In this document: one piece after another, positions 18,261-26,028 of the stretch | Numbering within the stretch: position 1 is the stretch's first letter | How the letters are laid out: the number at the start of each line of letters is the position of its first letter | Origin: Xanthomonas hortorum pv. pelargonii | GTDB lineage: Bacteria > Pseudomonadota > Gammaproteobacteria > Xanthomonadales > Xanthomonadaceae | NCBI RefSeq assembly: GCF_024499015.1 | Contig: NZ_CP098604.1 | Span: 3,224,001 to 3,288,000 of the forward strand | Reading direction: 5' to 3' | DNA: 64,000 nt | Notes under the pieces: generated by a model | Told to the model about the DNA's origin: nothing | Seen by the model: only the letters and a program-made list of their open reading frames with translations | The model's database searches: none | Position numbers and translations under genes: made by a program

Positions 18261-19459
18261 TGTCGACTCCCCGTAATTCAATGCCAGCCAAAATTAGAGG
18301 TCTGCGGTTGATGTTGATCACGGAACTCGGCGGGCGTTAGCCCGCCCAGGCTGTCGTGCGGGATCTGCTGGTTGTAGTCGGCCAGCCAGTGTTCGGTCTG
18401 TTCGCGAACCTCGCTCAGCGTGCGGAAGAGATGCATGTCCAGCACGCCGCGCCGGTAGCTGCCGTTGAAGCGTTCGATAAAACCGTTTTGCATTGGACGC
18501 CCCGGCTCGATGAAGTCCAAGGCGATGCCTTTGCGCTCGGCCCACTCGGCCAAGGCCAATGCGACAAACTCCGGGCCATTGTCCAAGCGAAGTTTGGCGG
18601 GGTAGCCGCGCCAGGCTGCGATGCGTTCCAAGGTGCGGATGACGCGGGCGGCCGGGAGATTCAAGTCCACTTCGATCGCCAAGGCTTCCCGACTGAAATC
18701 GTCGATGACATTGAACGTGCGGAAGCGTCGACCATCCCACAACGCATCGGACATGAAGTCGATCGACCATCCAGCATTGGGTCGCTCTCCGCATGCCAGC
18801 GGTTGTGGATGACGCGTCGGGACCCGGCGCCTGCTGCGACGACGTTGATTGAGTTTCATCAGGCAATACACGCGCCACACCCTTTGTGATTCCACACATG
18901 TCCGCGACGGCGGATGATCTGAAAGAGCTTTCCAAAACCACGCTCGGGAAAACGCTCGGCCAATTCGGACAACAGCGCAATGACCTCCTCGTCGCGATCG
19001 GGACGACGCCGATAGCGCACTGTCGAGCGAGCCACGCCAACGACCGCACAGGCCCGGCGCTCGCTCCAGCCATGCTGCTCGACGAGCCAGGCAAGAAGCG
19101 GGCGTTTGTGCGCCGGGTCTATAGCTTTTTGCGATGACATCCTTCAATGCATGGTTTTCCATCGCGAGCTCGGCGTACATGCGTTTGAGCTTGCTGTGCT
19201 CGGTCTCCAGGTCGCGAAGGCGCTGCACATCGGCTGCCTCCATGCCACCGTACTTGGACTTCCAGACGTAGTACGTCGCATCGGAAATGCCCAGCTCACG
19301 GCACACATCCTTGACCTGGCGGCCGCCCTCAACCTGCTTCAGCGTGGCGACAATCTGGCTTTCGGTGAACTTGCTCTTGCGGCATCGTTGGTCTCCTTGG
19401 TGGCTAGTGTGCCCGGAGACCTCTAGTTATGGATGGATCAATTTTACGGGGAGTCGACA
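18261..19459 (-). mobile_element. IS3-family insertion sequence
   Basis: A 1199-bp element. The terminal repeats are TGTCGACTCCCCGTAA at the left and, inverted, TTTACGGGGAGTCGACA at the right. The 4-bp duplication GTCG flanks it (18257-18260 and 19460-19463). It carries two overlapping transposase frames on the minus strand. It sits inside the second copy of a RAYT/REP element, whose uninterrupted version is at 16200-16900, so the insertion point can be read directly by comparing copies. Confidence 0.9.
18278..19398 (-). pseudogene. IS3-family transposase OrfAB, with indels
   Basis: OrfA ('[47 protein letters not shown]...') is a helix-turn-helix plus leucine-zipper protein, but its expected ATG is offset by an extra C at about 19395. 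OrfB starts near 19140 (helical '[25 protein letters not shown]'). Its frame is broken near 18884 in an A/G run, then continues with the DDE catalytic core: 'GWSIDFMSD', 'LRLDNGPEF' and '[12 protein letters not shown]'. Transposases of this family are made by a programmed OrfA-OrfB shift, but the two extra indels imply an inactive copy or sequencing errors. Confidence 0.8.
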
Positions 19460-19594
19460 GTCGGACAGGGCTTTATCGAGAAAGGCGCGGTAGGCGTTGG
19501 ATTGCCCAAGCGAGTCGTTGCCAAGCACAAGTCAGCAGGGATGTGGCGCCGGTGCCGAGTGCCCGCGCTGACCCAGATTGGCTAGGCAACTGGA

Positions 19595-19800
19595 CTAGTG
19601 ATACGACGCCGGGTCGTCGGTCAGGCGAACACGCACCGGGTCGAGTTCAATGTAGCGATAGCAGCGAAGGACGTAGTCAGCGCTTTCCACAAGGCAGGCT
19701 TTGTAGCTCCCTACCCATAGCGTGCCGGTGCGCCCGTGGCGGCCATTGAACAGCGCTATGTAGTTCCGCTCAAGCCGCTGCATCAGCTGCCCGATCCGTC
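19595..19800 (-). pseudogene. RAYT transposase remnant, C-terminal fragment
   Basis: The frame encodes 'MQRLERNYIALFNGRHGRTGTLWVGSYKACLVESADYVLRCYRYIELDPVRVRLTDDPASYH' (given in family terms: the Tyr-containing C-terminal half of a RAYT). It is very close to the copy at 16375-16668. The N-terminal half is missing. REP-like GCGGGCCTGACGCCCGC follows at about 19890. Confidence 0.65.
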
Positions 19801-19939
19801 CTTTTACAGGTGGCTTGGTAAGCAAGTGCACATGGAACAATAACGGGCCAGGCTCACTTATCAATCGGCGGCGCTCGGTTTGGCCGATGAGCGGGCCTGA
19901 CGCCCGCAAAAACCGACTCCGTTAGCGCAGACTTTTGAA

Positions 19940-20332
19940 TTAAGGCGTAAAAGTTTCTTCGGTGTCTGCGTAGAACACCAGGACCTTTCCGCCTGCATAC
20001 GGTACGGTGACTTTCCGTGTCCACGGCTCGGCTATTGGCATGACAGCTTCCGCCATGGCATCGCATTTATCACTGATGCCACATCTGCGGATGGCAATGC
20101 GCAAGACGCCGTGGTCCGTTACAAAATCAACACCCGGAGAATAAAAGAGGCTTTCTGCCGGCATGTGGTAAGTGATGTTGAGTGAGGTGGATCCTAACTT
20201 TTCGACTTTGACCGGCTGTACATCGTTCTTCTTGTAATCAGAACGCATGCTGCCTTCTGTACAAGCAGTCAAGGCTGATACTGCAAGCAACCACCTGCCA
20301 AAAATGAGGCAAGATTTTAGATTGATGTTCAT
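19940..20332 (-). CDS. Small lipoprotein of unknown function
   Basis: 130 residues from the ATG at 20332 (MNINLKSC). A lipoprotein signal peptide ends in the lipobox 'VSALTAC'. The mature part is beta-rich ('SLNITYHMPAESLFYSPGVDFV', 'KVTVPYAGGKVLVFYADTEETFTP') with two Cys that may pair ('RRCGISDKCD'). It lies about 100 bp downstream of the 824-residue effector on the same strand. It could be an extra or orphan immunity protein, but order and spacing differ from the usual immunity-then-effector pattern. I do not recognise the family. Confidence 0.6.
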   Translation of the reverse strand: MNINLKSCLIFGRWLLAVSALTACTEGSMRSDYKKNDVQPVKVEKLGSTSLNITYHMPAESLFYSPGVDFVTDHGVLRIAIRRCGISDKCDAMAEAVMPIAEPWTRKVTVPYAGGKVLVFYADTEETFTP

Positions 20333-20430
20333 GCGTATTGATGAGGTTTGTCCGGCAAAGTGCCGCCTACTACCTCGGCACACGGGCGAGGCAGGACTGG
20401 TCAGATGCTAGGTCGTGGAATCCATTTCGA

Positions 20431-22905
20431 TCAGAAACTCAAACGTGGCGCTTGCTGAGTATCTTGTTGCTGGCTTCGTGCCAATTCCTGCTGTCGTGTT
20501 TGTGTCTGTTCCTGGGCGATGGCTTGGTTGGCCGCTTGTAGCTTTGCGTCCGACTGCTCCAAAGGCATGTTGATAGCTTGGTCGATGGGAATGGCAGCGC
20601 GCTTGTGTGTTGGGTCGTCGATGCGCCCCTCGATCGCGACCAGGTTGCCGTTCTTGCCCATCAGTACGTGATCCACACGTTGTAGCGCGTTCGCAGCCAG
20701 CGAGGTGTTGCCTGCTTCTGGATAGCGCTCGCGATTGTCCTTGCACGCCGCCAGCAGGCAGCGGCTGACGCGCTCGCTCATCTCGTCATACGGCTTGCCC
20801 ACGCTCTCATCGATCTTGGCCACCCCTTCGCGGATCTGCTTCAACATGGCGTGATCGGGATGACCCGGATCTTGCGGGCCTGACGCTTGCGGCCGTGCGG
20901 TGGCGCTATGGCCGCGTACATCTGCGTCTTCCTGAGTCTTCTTCGAAGAGGTGTCCGTGTTGTGGTGGCTTTGCATCCTCGGCGCAGTGACATGGACCGC
21001 CTCTAGCGTTTTGATCGGTTCAGCAGCAGCCTGTGCCACCACCTGAGCAGCGGTACGCTGTGTGCCTAGGGGCTGGGCTGCATAGGTTCCATCAAGCTCT
21101 TGCTTTAAATTTCCCTTGGCCTGGCTGTCCCAGAGCATCCCGTCATGGGTCCATTGACCATCTTTGCCACGTTCGTAGAGGTCGCCGTCTGAGCCGACGA
21201 TCCGGCCGGGATGCTTCAGTGCGTCATGGACTGCGGCGGGCATGTAGGCGTGACGCTCCCAGCCATTCTGCTCGTAGGTCTCCTTGTAGTGCGCGGCCAT
21301 CGCTGCTGGCGTGTGCATCGCGTTCTGCTTGATGATTTGCCGCGAAGCTTCATCGAGTTGCGACGCACGCTGAGGGCTAGCCGTTTCGGTGTGCGTGCTC
21401 ATCGTGCGATCGATCAGGCCATCGGCTACCTGGCGCGTCCATTGCTGCGTATTCGCGTTGTGCATCCACGGGGATTCGCGCAGGCTGCGCGTGTCGTGCT
21501 CGTTGGCGGGTTGGGTGTAGGGATCTTTATTCTGCGGCGGCGAACCGAGTGCCAGCTCGATAGACGTACGAGATGCTTTGAAGGTGAGTAAGTCCGCGAC
21601 TTCCGGCGTGGCAACTTCTGTCCGCGTCTTGTAGAGCGGCACACCGGCTTCGCCGAAGGCGACTGCAGCGGGATCGACCTCACCAGTGCTGACGTCACGC
21701 GCCCACCGTTCTCCGGCTTGGTGACTCTCAAGGCGCCACGTATTGCCTTGCGCATCTTGTTGGTGGGAAATGCGATGATCATTGATCACATCGGCCAGCT
21801 TGTCGCCGCCCACCGCGCCAACGATGCCGCCAATCGCACCTGTGACTAGCAAGCCCGGGCCAGACTCCACGCCTAGCGCTGCGCCTACGCTACTGCCAAG
21901 CACGGCCCCACCCGCGGTGCCCAGATTGCGTGTGGCGTAGCGAGTGACCTCTGCATCGGCTGCGGTGCTATTGCCTTGCGCGTCCAGCCGCTCGGTGTTT
22001 CTACTCGTCACGCCCAGGTCGTACACGGCCGCCGCCGCGCCCACAACGCCCAGCCCACGGACGGTGCCGGGAGAGAGCCTGCGTGAAGCTGCTGCTTCTG
22101 CGGTAAGCGCTGTTTCTGCAATGCTCGCGGCTGGCACATCGAGCCCGGTCGGCGCGCGGACCATGCCGGATGCAGTGAGTTCTGCGGATGGCTTGAAGTG
22201 TGTTTGCTGCAGTTCTAAGCTCCCAGCGAACTCACGCGAAAACGTAACCCTTTCAATCTTTGAGCCGATGCTCTCTGGCGCTACAAAGATGCCCTTGGGT
22301 GCAGCCTGGATAAAGTGTGTTTGCACCTCCGGCAGAACAGCACCTGCACCACCTTGTGCGTACAGCGCCTGCAACTTGGGAATCGGTTGACCGCCCAGCG
22401 AAGTGACATTTGGGTTGTTCAGCACAGCAGGCACCTCAACCTGGCCGAAGACACGTTCCAGGTTGGCAGCAGAAGCCACTACTTTGATGTCACCACGCAG
22501 CGAGCTTGCGAATTCGTGCGAGGCTTCGCCCCAGAGGCACTTCGACAAGGACGTGGGGCTCTGCGATGAAACCGCCGGGTCGCCGAACAAGAACGACGCA
22601 GCAGACTCCTTGGCCATCTTCGGAGGCAATCCCTGCGACCTAAAAATCTCGGAAGCCTTCTCCTCGACGGCAGACCGGGCTTCCATGAGGAACTTGGCGC
22701 GCGGCGTGTCGTTGATGATGGGAAGTCCAGTCCTGTCAGAAAGTTCAACCGCCATAACTTCGGATGAGACATCCCCAACCCAACGACTATAAAGAATTCC
22801 GCCCTGATCAACCGATTTTGCAGAATACGACCTTGCAATTTCAGATATTTCATCTAGAGACTTTGCTCTCTCTATCAGAGAGATCGAGGCGGCGTGGTCG
22901 TTCAT
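20431..22905 (-). CDS. T4SS effector with unrecognised toxin domain and XVIPCD tail
   Basis: 824 residues. The N-terminal ~220 residues are a globular domain I do not recognise ('GILYSRWVGDVSSEVMAVELSDRTGLP', 'LWGEASHEFASSLRGDIKVVAS', 'EVPAVLNNPNVTSLGGQPIPKLQ'). A Gly/Ala-rich hydrophobic region follows (about 285-375, 'GLGVVGAAAAVYDLG', 'GLLVTGAIGGIVGAVGG'), which could insert in membranes, then repeats with 'YERGKDGQWTHDGMLWD'. The XVIPCD occupies the last ~130 residues ('GHPDHAMLKQIREGVAKID', 'RVDHVLMGKNGNLVAIEGRIDDPTHKRAAIP', 'MPLEQSDAKLQAANQAIAQEQTQTRQQ'). The start overlaps the upstream immunity gene by 4 bp. Because that immunity protein lacks a signal peptide, the toxin probably acts in the cytoplasm. 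Confidence 0.85.
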   Translation of the reverse strand: MNDHAASISLIERAKSLDEISEIARSYSAKSVDQGGILYSRWVGDVSSEVMAVELSDRTGLPIINDTPRAKFLMEARSAVEEKASEIFRSQGLPPKMAKESAASFLFGDPAVSSQSPTSLSKCLWGEASHEFASSLRGDIKVVASAANLERVFGQVEVPAVLNNPNVTSLGGQPIPKLQALYAQGGAGAVLPEVQTHFIQAAPKGIFVAPESIGSKIERVTFSREFAGSLELQQTHFKPSAELTASGMVRAPTGLDVPAASIAETALTAEAAASRRLSPGTVRGLGVVGAAAAVYDLGVTSRNTERLDAQGNSTAADAEVTRYATRNLGTAGGAVLGSSVGAALGVESGPGLLVTGAIGGIVGAVGGDKLADVINDHRISHQQDAQGNTWRLESHQAGERWARDVSTGEVDPAAVAFGEAGVPLYKTRTEVATPEVADLLTFKASRTSIELALGSPPQNKDPYTQPANEHDTRSLRESPWMHNANTQQWTRQVADGLIDRTMSTHTETASPQRASQLDEASRQIIKQNAMHTPAAMAAHYKETYEQNGWERHAYMPAAVHDALKHPGRIVGSDGDLYERGKDGQWTHDGMLWDSQAKGNLKQELDGTYAAQPLGTQRTAAQVVAQAAAEPIKTLEAVHVTAPRMQSHHNTDTSSKKTQEDADVRGHSATARPQASGPQDPGHPDHAMLKQIREGVAKIDESVGKPYDEMSERVSRCLLAACKDNRERYPEAGNTSLAANALQRVDHVLMGKNGNLVAIEGRIDDPTHKRAAIPIDQAINMPLEQSDAKLQAANQAIAQEQTQTRQQELARSQQQDTQQAPRLSF

Positions 22906-23333
22906 TTCTGAACTCCGGGTTGATCGTTACGCTTGATCAATGCCCAGTTCTCATTAAAAATGATCTTTCCCGTGAAGATCGCCCCTCCGCTTTCACTAAT
23001 GATTAGCGGCTTTTTCGTAAAGGTAGTTCCAGTCTGTATTAATTGGATGATGATAGTCTTTATGGATTCAAGCTCGTCATCGGTGAAAGGGCGAACTGAC
23101 CAGGCGGTAATTGGCATCCCGACCTGAAGCTCTACCGAAAATCCAAAAGAAACAACTGCTACGTCATAGTGGGTTTGGTCTGGAAGCCAATCATTCTTTA
23201 GCTCTCCAAAATACTCCGTGCCATCAATTTCAATGGCGAAGGTTTCGTGCCCAAGCTCGTCAGCACCCCGGATGCCGCCCGAAAAACGGGCCCGACCTGC
23301 TGGCAAATCTACCCATTCAAATGTCGATGACAT
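22902..23333 (-). CDS. Putative cytoplasmic immunity protein for the 824-residue effector
   Basis: 143 residues with no signal peptide or membrane segment, and a beta-rich sequence ('FEWVDLPAGRARFSGGIRG', 'YDVAVVSFGFSVELQVGMPITAWSVRPF', 'IISESGGAIFTGKIIF'). Its stop codon overlaps the ATG of the effector gene by 4 bp, so the two are translationally coupled. This is the canonical position of a T4SS immunity gene. No family was recognised, so the role is an inference from position. Confidence 0.68.
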   Translation of the reverse strand: MSSTFEWVDLPAGRARFSGGIRGADELGHETFAIEIDGTEYFGELKNDWLPDQTHYDVAVVSFGFSVELQVGMPITAWSVRPFTDDELESIKTIIIQLIQTGTTFTKKPLIISESGGAIFTGKIIFNENWALIKRNDQPGVQK

Positions 23334-23498
23334 CTCAATTCCTTTCTTGCTGGTCCAAATGGTATGGCTTATCGAACAGGGCGATAGGCAATGGTCGTTG
23401 TGCTACGTCGTGCCAAGGGCAACCAGCAAGGGTGCGGCATCGGCAATCGTGGTTACTCATTATTGCACCATAAGTGGCATATCGTGCTTGGTGGCCGC

Positions 23499-24224
23499 TT
23501 ACTTGCTAGAGGCGCTATCTTGCCGATTTGCCTCAGCCAATAATTGCTCGTACGACTGCACGCGTATACGTAGGCGAATGAGATGCCATGACATCGCAAA
23601 GGCAAACAGGAGCGTGAAGGCCAGCACGCCCTGTATCAGGGTGATCTTGCTCAATACCGTCCAGTCTCCCATACGCCAGTCTTTCAGCTGCAGATACAAG
23701 GCAAGCAAGACGGGCATGAATCCCAGCTTCTCAATGCCACCGGTGAACAGTCCCAGGCGGTCGTGCATGTTGGTGCGACGGTCACGCATAAATGCCTCGC
23801 GTCGACGTCGTTGTTCCAGCGGAAATCTGCGAAGCGATGCAACGATCGATTGATATTGGTGGAACTCCCGCTCCATCAGGTCTGCGTGATCCGCATAGGG
23901 GCGGCGGAACTCAGGCCATTCGCGCTTGACGGTTAGCGCTGCCGACACAACAAAGCCTGTCAACTCAGTGACAAGGCCAATAACGGCCAAGTAAGCGCCA
24001 GTTTTGTCATCTAGCAAAGTACCGGCCAAGATCCCGACGCCCGCACCGATCATGCCAATCGCAAGGCTCCAGCGCTCGACTGGGCCGGCGCGGCTCTGTT
24101 CGGTCACCTGTGCGTAGTGAGCCATCGCCGCAGAGAGCGAGGGAAAGCTCGAGTCTGTGAGCTTGACTGCCTCTCCATCGATGTCGGCGCTGCGTTTCGC
24201 TACCGCTTCATCCACTGAACTCAT
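23499..24224 (-). CDS. Four-helix membrane protein of unknown function
   Basis: 241 residues. Two adjacent membrane segments ('WSLAIGMIGAGVGILAGTLL', 'AYLAVIGLVTELTGFVVSAAL') are followed by a charged cytoplasmic stretch of about 90 residues rich in Arg and Glu. Two more segments come next ('LGFMPVLLALYLQL', 'ITLIQGVLAFTLLFAFAMSW'), then a coiled C-terminal helix. This paired layout recalls SLATT-like proteins, which accompany toxin or nucleotide-signalling systems, but I cannot confirm the family. It lies 165 bp upstream of the immunity gene on the same strand and may be co-transcribed with the effector pair. Confidence 0.6.
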   Translation of the reverse strand: MSSVDEAVAKRSADIDGEAVKLTDSSFPSLSAAMAHYAQVTEQSRAGPVERWSLAIGMIGAGVGILAGTLLDDKTGAYLAVIGLVTELTGFVVSAALTVKREWPEFRRPYADHADLMEREFHQYQSIVASLRRFPLEQRRRREAFMRDRRTNMHDRLGLFTGGIEKLGFMPVLLALYLQLKDWRMGDWTVLSKITLIQGVLAFTLLFAFAMSWHLIRLRIRVQSYEQLLAEANRQDSASSK

Positions 24225-24341
24225 TTAGCCTCCCTCGGCGATCGCGCGTGCGACATGCATCTGTCATGGTCAGTATTCCTCAGCTGCCGACAGCGCGCCA
24301 GCGCGTTGCTCAAACGCGTCAAGTCTCTTCCTCAGTTGCTA

Positions 24342-24371
24342 TTGACACGCCACACCTTGCACTCGCAATCT
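24342..24371 (+). promoter_or_regulatory. Candidate promoter for a small RNA
   Basis: TTGACA at 24342-24347 matches the -35 consensus exactly. CAATCT at 24366-24371, 18 bp later, is a weak -10. No ORF with a ribosome binding site follows before the terminator at 24408-24437. Confidence 0.35.
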
Positions 24372-24375
24372 AAGC

Positions 24376-24438
24376 CCAAGGAGCGTCGAAACTCCTCTAA
24401 GAGCGGTACCCACCTCCGTCAAACTGGTGGGTTTTTTG
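24376..24438 (+). ncRNA. Candidate small RNA ending in a terminator
   Basis: A short transcript from the TTGACA promoter would contain GGAGCGTCGAAACTCC, a 4-bp stem-loop, and end in ACCCACC-11 nt-GGTGGGTTTTTTG at 24408-24438. It is too short to encode a protein. It lies upstream of the SymE-like locus on the same strand. SymE in E. coli is controlled by a small RNA, but that one is antisense and this is not. Function unknown. Confidence 0.35.
24408..24437 (+). terminator. Rho-independent terminator upstream of the SymE-like locus
   Basis: A 7-bp stem (ACCCACC / GGTGGGT) with an 11-nt loop is followed by six Ts on the plus strand. No plus-strand protein gene ends here, which is why a small RNA is proposed. 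Confidence 0.6.
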
Positions 24439-24603
24439 TGCCCGCATCCTGCAGGTACAAGCCGATGCGATGCCTGCGTCGGGAGGGCGGCTAATACAAC
24501 ACCCGCAAGGGAAATACGCCCGCCGGCTCTTAGCGGTTTCGAACCTCCCGACATCCCGTCGCCGTTGGCGGCGGTTCTTGGGTTGTTCCAGGAGGGCGTT
24601 GCC

Positions 24604-24876
24604 ATGTCTACCGCACCATCCACGCCGGCATCGGTGCCGGGTTATCTGTTGCCAGCCTCTGCTCACGGCCTGCTGTGGGATGTGGGCGAGGTGCTGCGCC
24701 GGCTGGCCGCACGCGCAGCTATTGAGCAGGCCAACGACGATCCCGCGCAGCAATTGCTCAGCCAACCCGGCGTGTTGTCGCAGGCCTTGCGCAGCCTGTC
24801 CGCACGCATCGACGTGGCGTTGCAGCAGTGCGTTGCTGCACCCATCACCAACACTCGCCACCCGGAGGCGCCATGA
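24604..24876 (+). CDS. Small helical protein preceding SymE-like toxin
   Basis: 90 residues, Ala/Leu-rich and mostly helical ('GLLWDVGEVLRRLAARAAIEQANDDPAQQLLSQPGVLSQALRSLSARIDVALQQC'). There is no signal peptide. CCAGGAGGG lies 8-15 bases before the ATG, a strong ribosome binding site. The stop overlaps the start of the SymE-like gene by 4 bp (ATGA), so both are made together. Position suggests an antitoxin or accessory factor. I do not recognise the family. Confidence 0.65.
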   Translation: MSTAPSTPASVPGYLLPASAHGLLWDVGEVLRRLAARAAIEQANDDPAQQLLSQPGVLSQALRSLSARIDVALQQCVAAPITNTRHPEAP

Positions 24877-25289
24877 CACGCCGCCGCCCACCCAACGCGT
24901 CCGCCACCGCACGGCCCACCCGTCAACGTGCGCACCCCGCGCCACCCAAGCGGGTGCAGTGGGTCATCGTCGAACCCGATCGCACCCAGCTGCCACCGAT
25001 GCTGCCGCCCGAGCCGGACACAACGCCGCAAGGCCCCGGCCGTTTGCCTGCACCCCGCCGCGCCCGCCGCCCGCGCCAATGCACCGTCAGCTACACCCTC
25101 TACCCCGGCGCCCACGACCACGCCGGCGACCAGCACGTGCCCCACGTCCGCCTCAGTGGGCTATGGCTGGAACAACTGGGCTTTTCCATCGGCACCAAGC
25201 TGCGTATCACTGCAAGCGAAGGGCAGTTGGTGATGGAGGTGGTGGCGCCGGTGGAGGTGCCGGCCAAGGCGCGCAGCGTGCGGCGGTGA
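24873..25289 (+). CDS. SymE-like type I toxin family protein
   Basis: 138 residues. A basic, Pro/Arg-rich N-terminal half is followed by a C-terminal SymE-type domain of about 60 residues: 'PHVRLSGLWLEQLGFSIGTKLRITASEGQLVMEVV'. SymE proteins adopt an AbrB-like swapped-hairpin fold and bind nucleic acids; E. coli SymE is an SOS-induced toxin. The longer frames running into it from 24470 and 24828 are fortuitous. The 3' half of this gene and its downstream flank are duplicated at 27614-28085. Biological role here is inferred from homology only. Confidence 0.75.
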   Translation: MTRRRPPNASATARPTRQRAHPAPPKRVQWVIVEPDRTQLPPMLPPEPDTTPQGPGRLPAPRRARRPRQCTVSYTLYPGAHDHAGDQHVPHVRLSGLWLEQLGFSIGTKLRITASEGQLVMEVVAPVEVPAKARSVRR

Positions 25290-25375
25290 CGCTACGGCCG
25301 CCAGGGACCTTGCGATTGACCTCGGTGCCGGATGCCACTAGCGTCGCAGCCACACCAGCGCACAACGGACGCTTC

Positions 25376-26014
25376 ATGATCGCGCGGCCCCTCTACACCT
25401 TGCTCGCCACCCTCGCTCTGGGCGCATGTGTCTACGTGGGGGCCAATCCAGGCCCGGCAACCGTCACGGAGACATCTGCCATGCGTTCCTCACCCGATTC
25501 CGCAGTCATTCCCGCTGGCAGTGAACCCAGCGGGCCGATACGAACTGCAGAGGATGCGCTTACCCGCATGCTTGCATTGATTCAAGCGATTCACGGACTT
25601 GACGATCTGACACCTGACTACCTGCAATCCAAAATGGGGGTTCCGGTGACGCATGCGGCAACAGATCCCAAGCGTTACGGCGCCAGTGCTCCGCTTACCA
25701 GTGAATGGGGTTACAGCTTTGGCATGGACCAGACGCCTACTGCGGGGCGTTGGTTCGAGTTCACCTTTGTTCCAGCGCAAGCGGGTGCTTCCCCGCCCAT
25801 GACGGAGATCTGCAGGGTCGATTTCGATACGTTTACCAAGAAGCTAGAGAGCATCGGGTTTGTGCGTCAACGCAACATGGTGGAAGACGGGCGATGGATG
25901 AGTGACTTCTTCAGTCGCCCAGGCGTGCGCGTGGAGGTGTTTCCACGAGGCGAGGCCGATGCGCCGCAGGAGCGGGTGGAGCACCACTGCGTTGAATGGA
26001 TCTACATTCGTTAA
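25376..26014 (+). CDS. Lipoprotein, likely immunity protein for the metallopeptidase effector (copy 1)
   Basis: 212 residues from the ATG at 25376. The signal peptide ends in 'LATLALGAC', a clear lipobox, so the protein should be periplasmic. The mature domain has 'GYSFGMDQTPTAGRWFEFTFV', 'MTEICRVDFDTFTKKLESIGFVRQRN' and 'GVRVEVFPRGEAD'. The effector gene begins 14 bp after the stop. Its homologue at 27991-28606 keeps the same layout but with a diverged mature domain, as expected for immunity proteins tracking their toxins. Function is inferred from context. Confidence 0.72.
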   Translation: MIARPLYTLLATLALGACVYVGANPGPATVTETSAMRSSPDSAVIPAGSEPSGPIRTAEDALTRMLALIQAIHGLDDLTPDYLQSKMGVPVTHAATDPKRYGASAPLTSEWGYSFGMDQTPTAGRWFEFTFVPAQAGASPPMTEICRVDFDTFTKKLESIGFVRQRNMVEDGRWMSDFFSRPGVRVEVFPRGEADAPQERVEHHCVEWIYIR

Positions 26015-26028
26015 TCCAAGGAACGGTC

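Noticed and set aside
24470..25375. N-terminal extension of the lipoprotein at 25376
   Set aside because: The extension is Pro/Arg-rich and overlaps the small helical gene and SymE-like gene in another frame; the signal peptide with lipobox starts at 25376.
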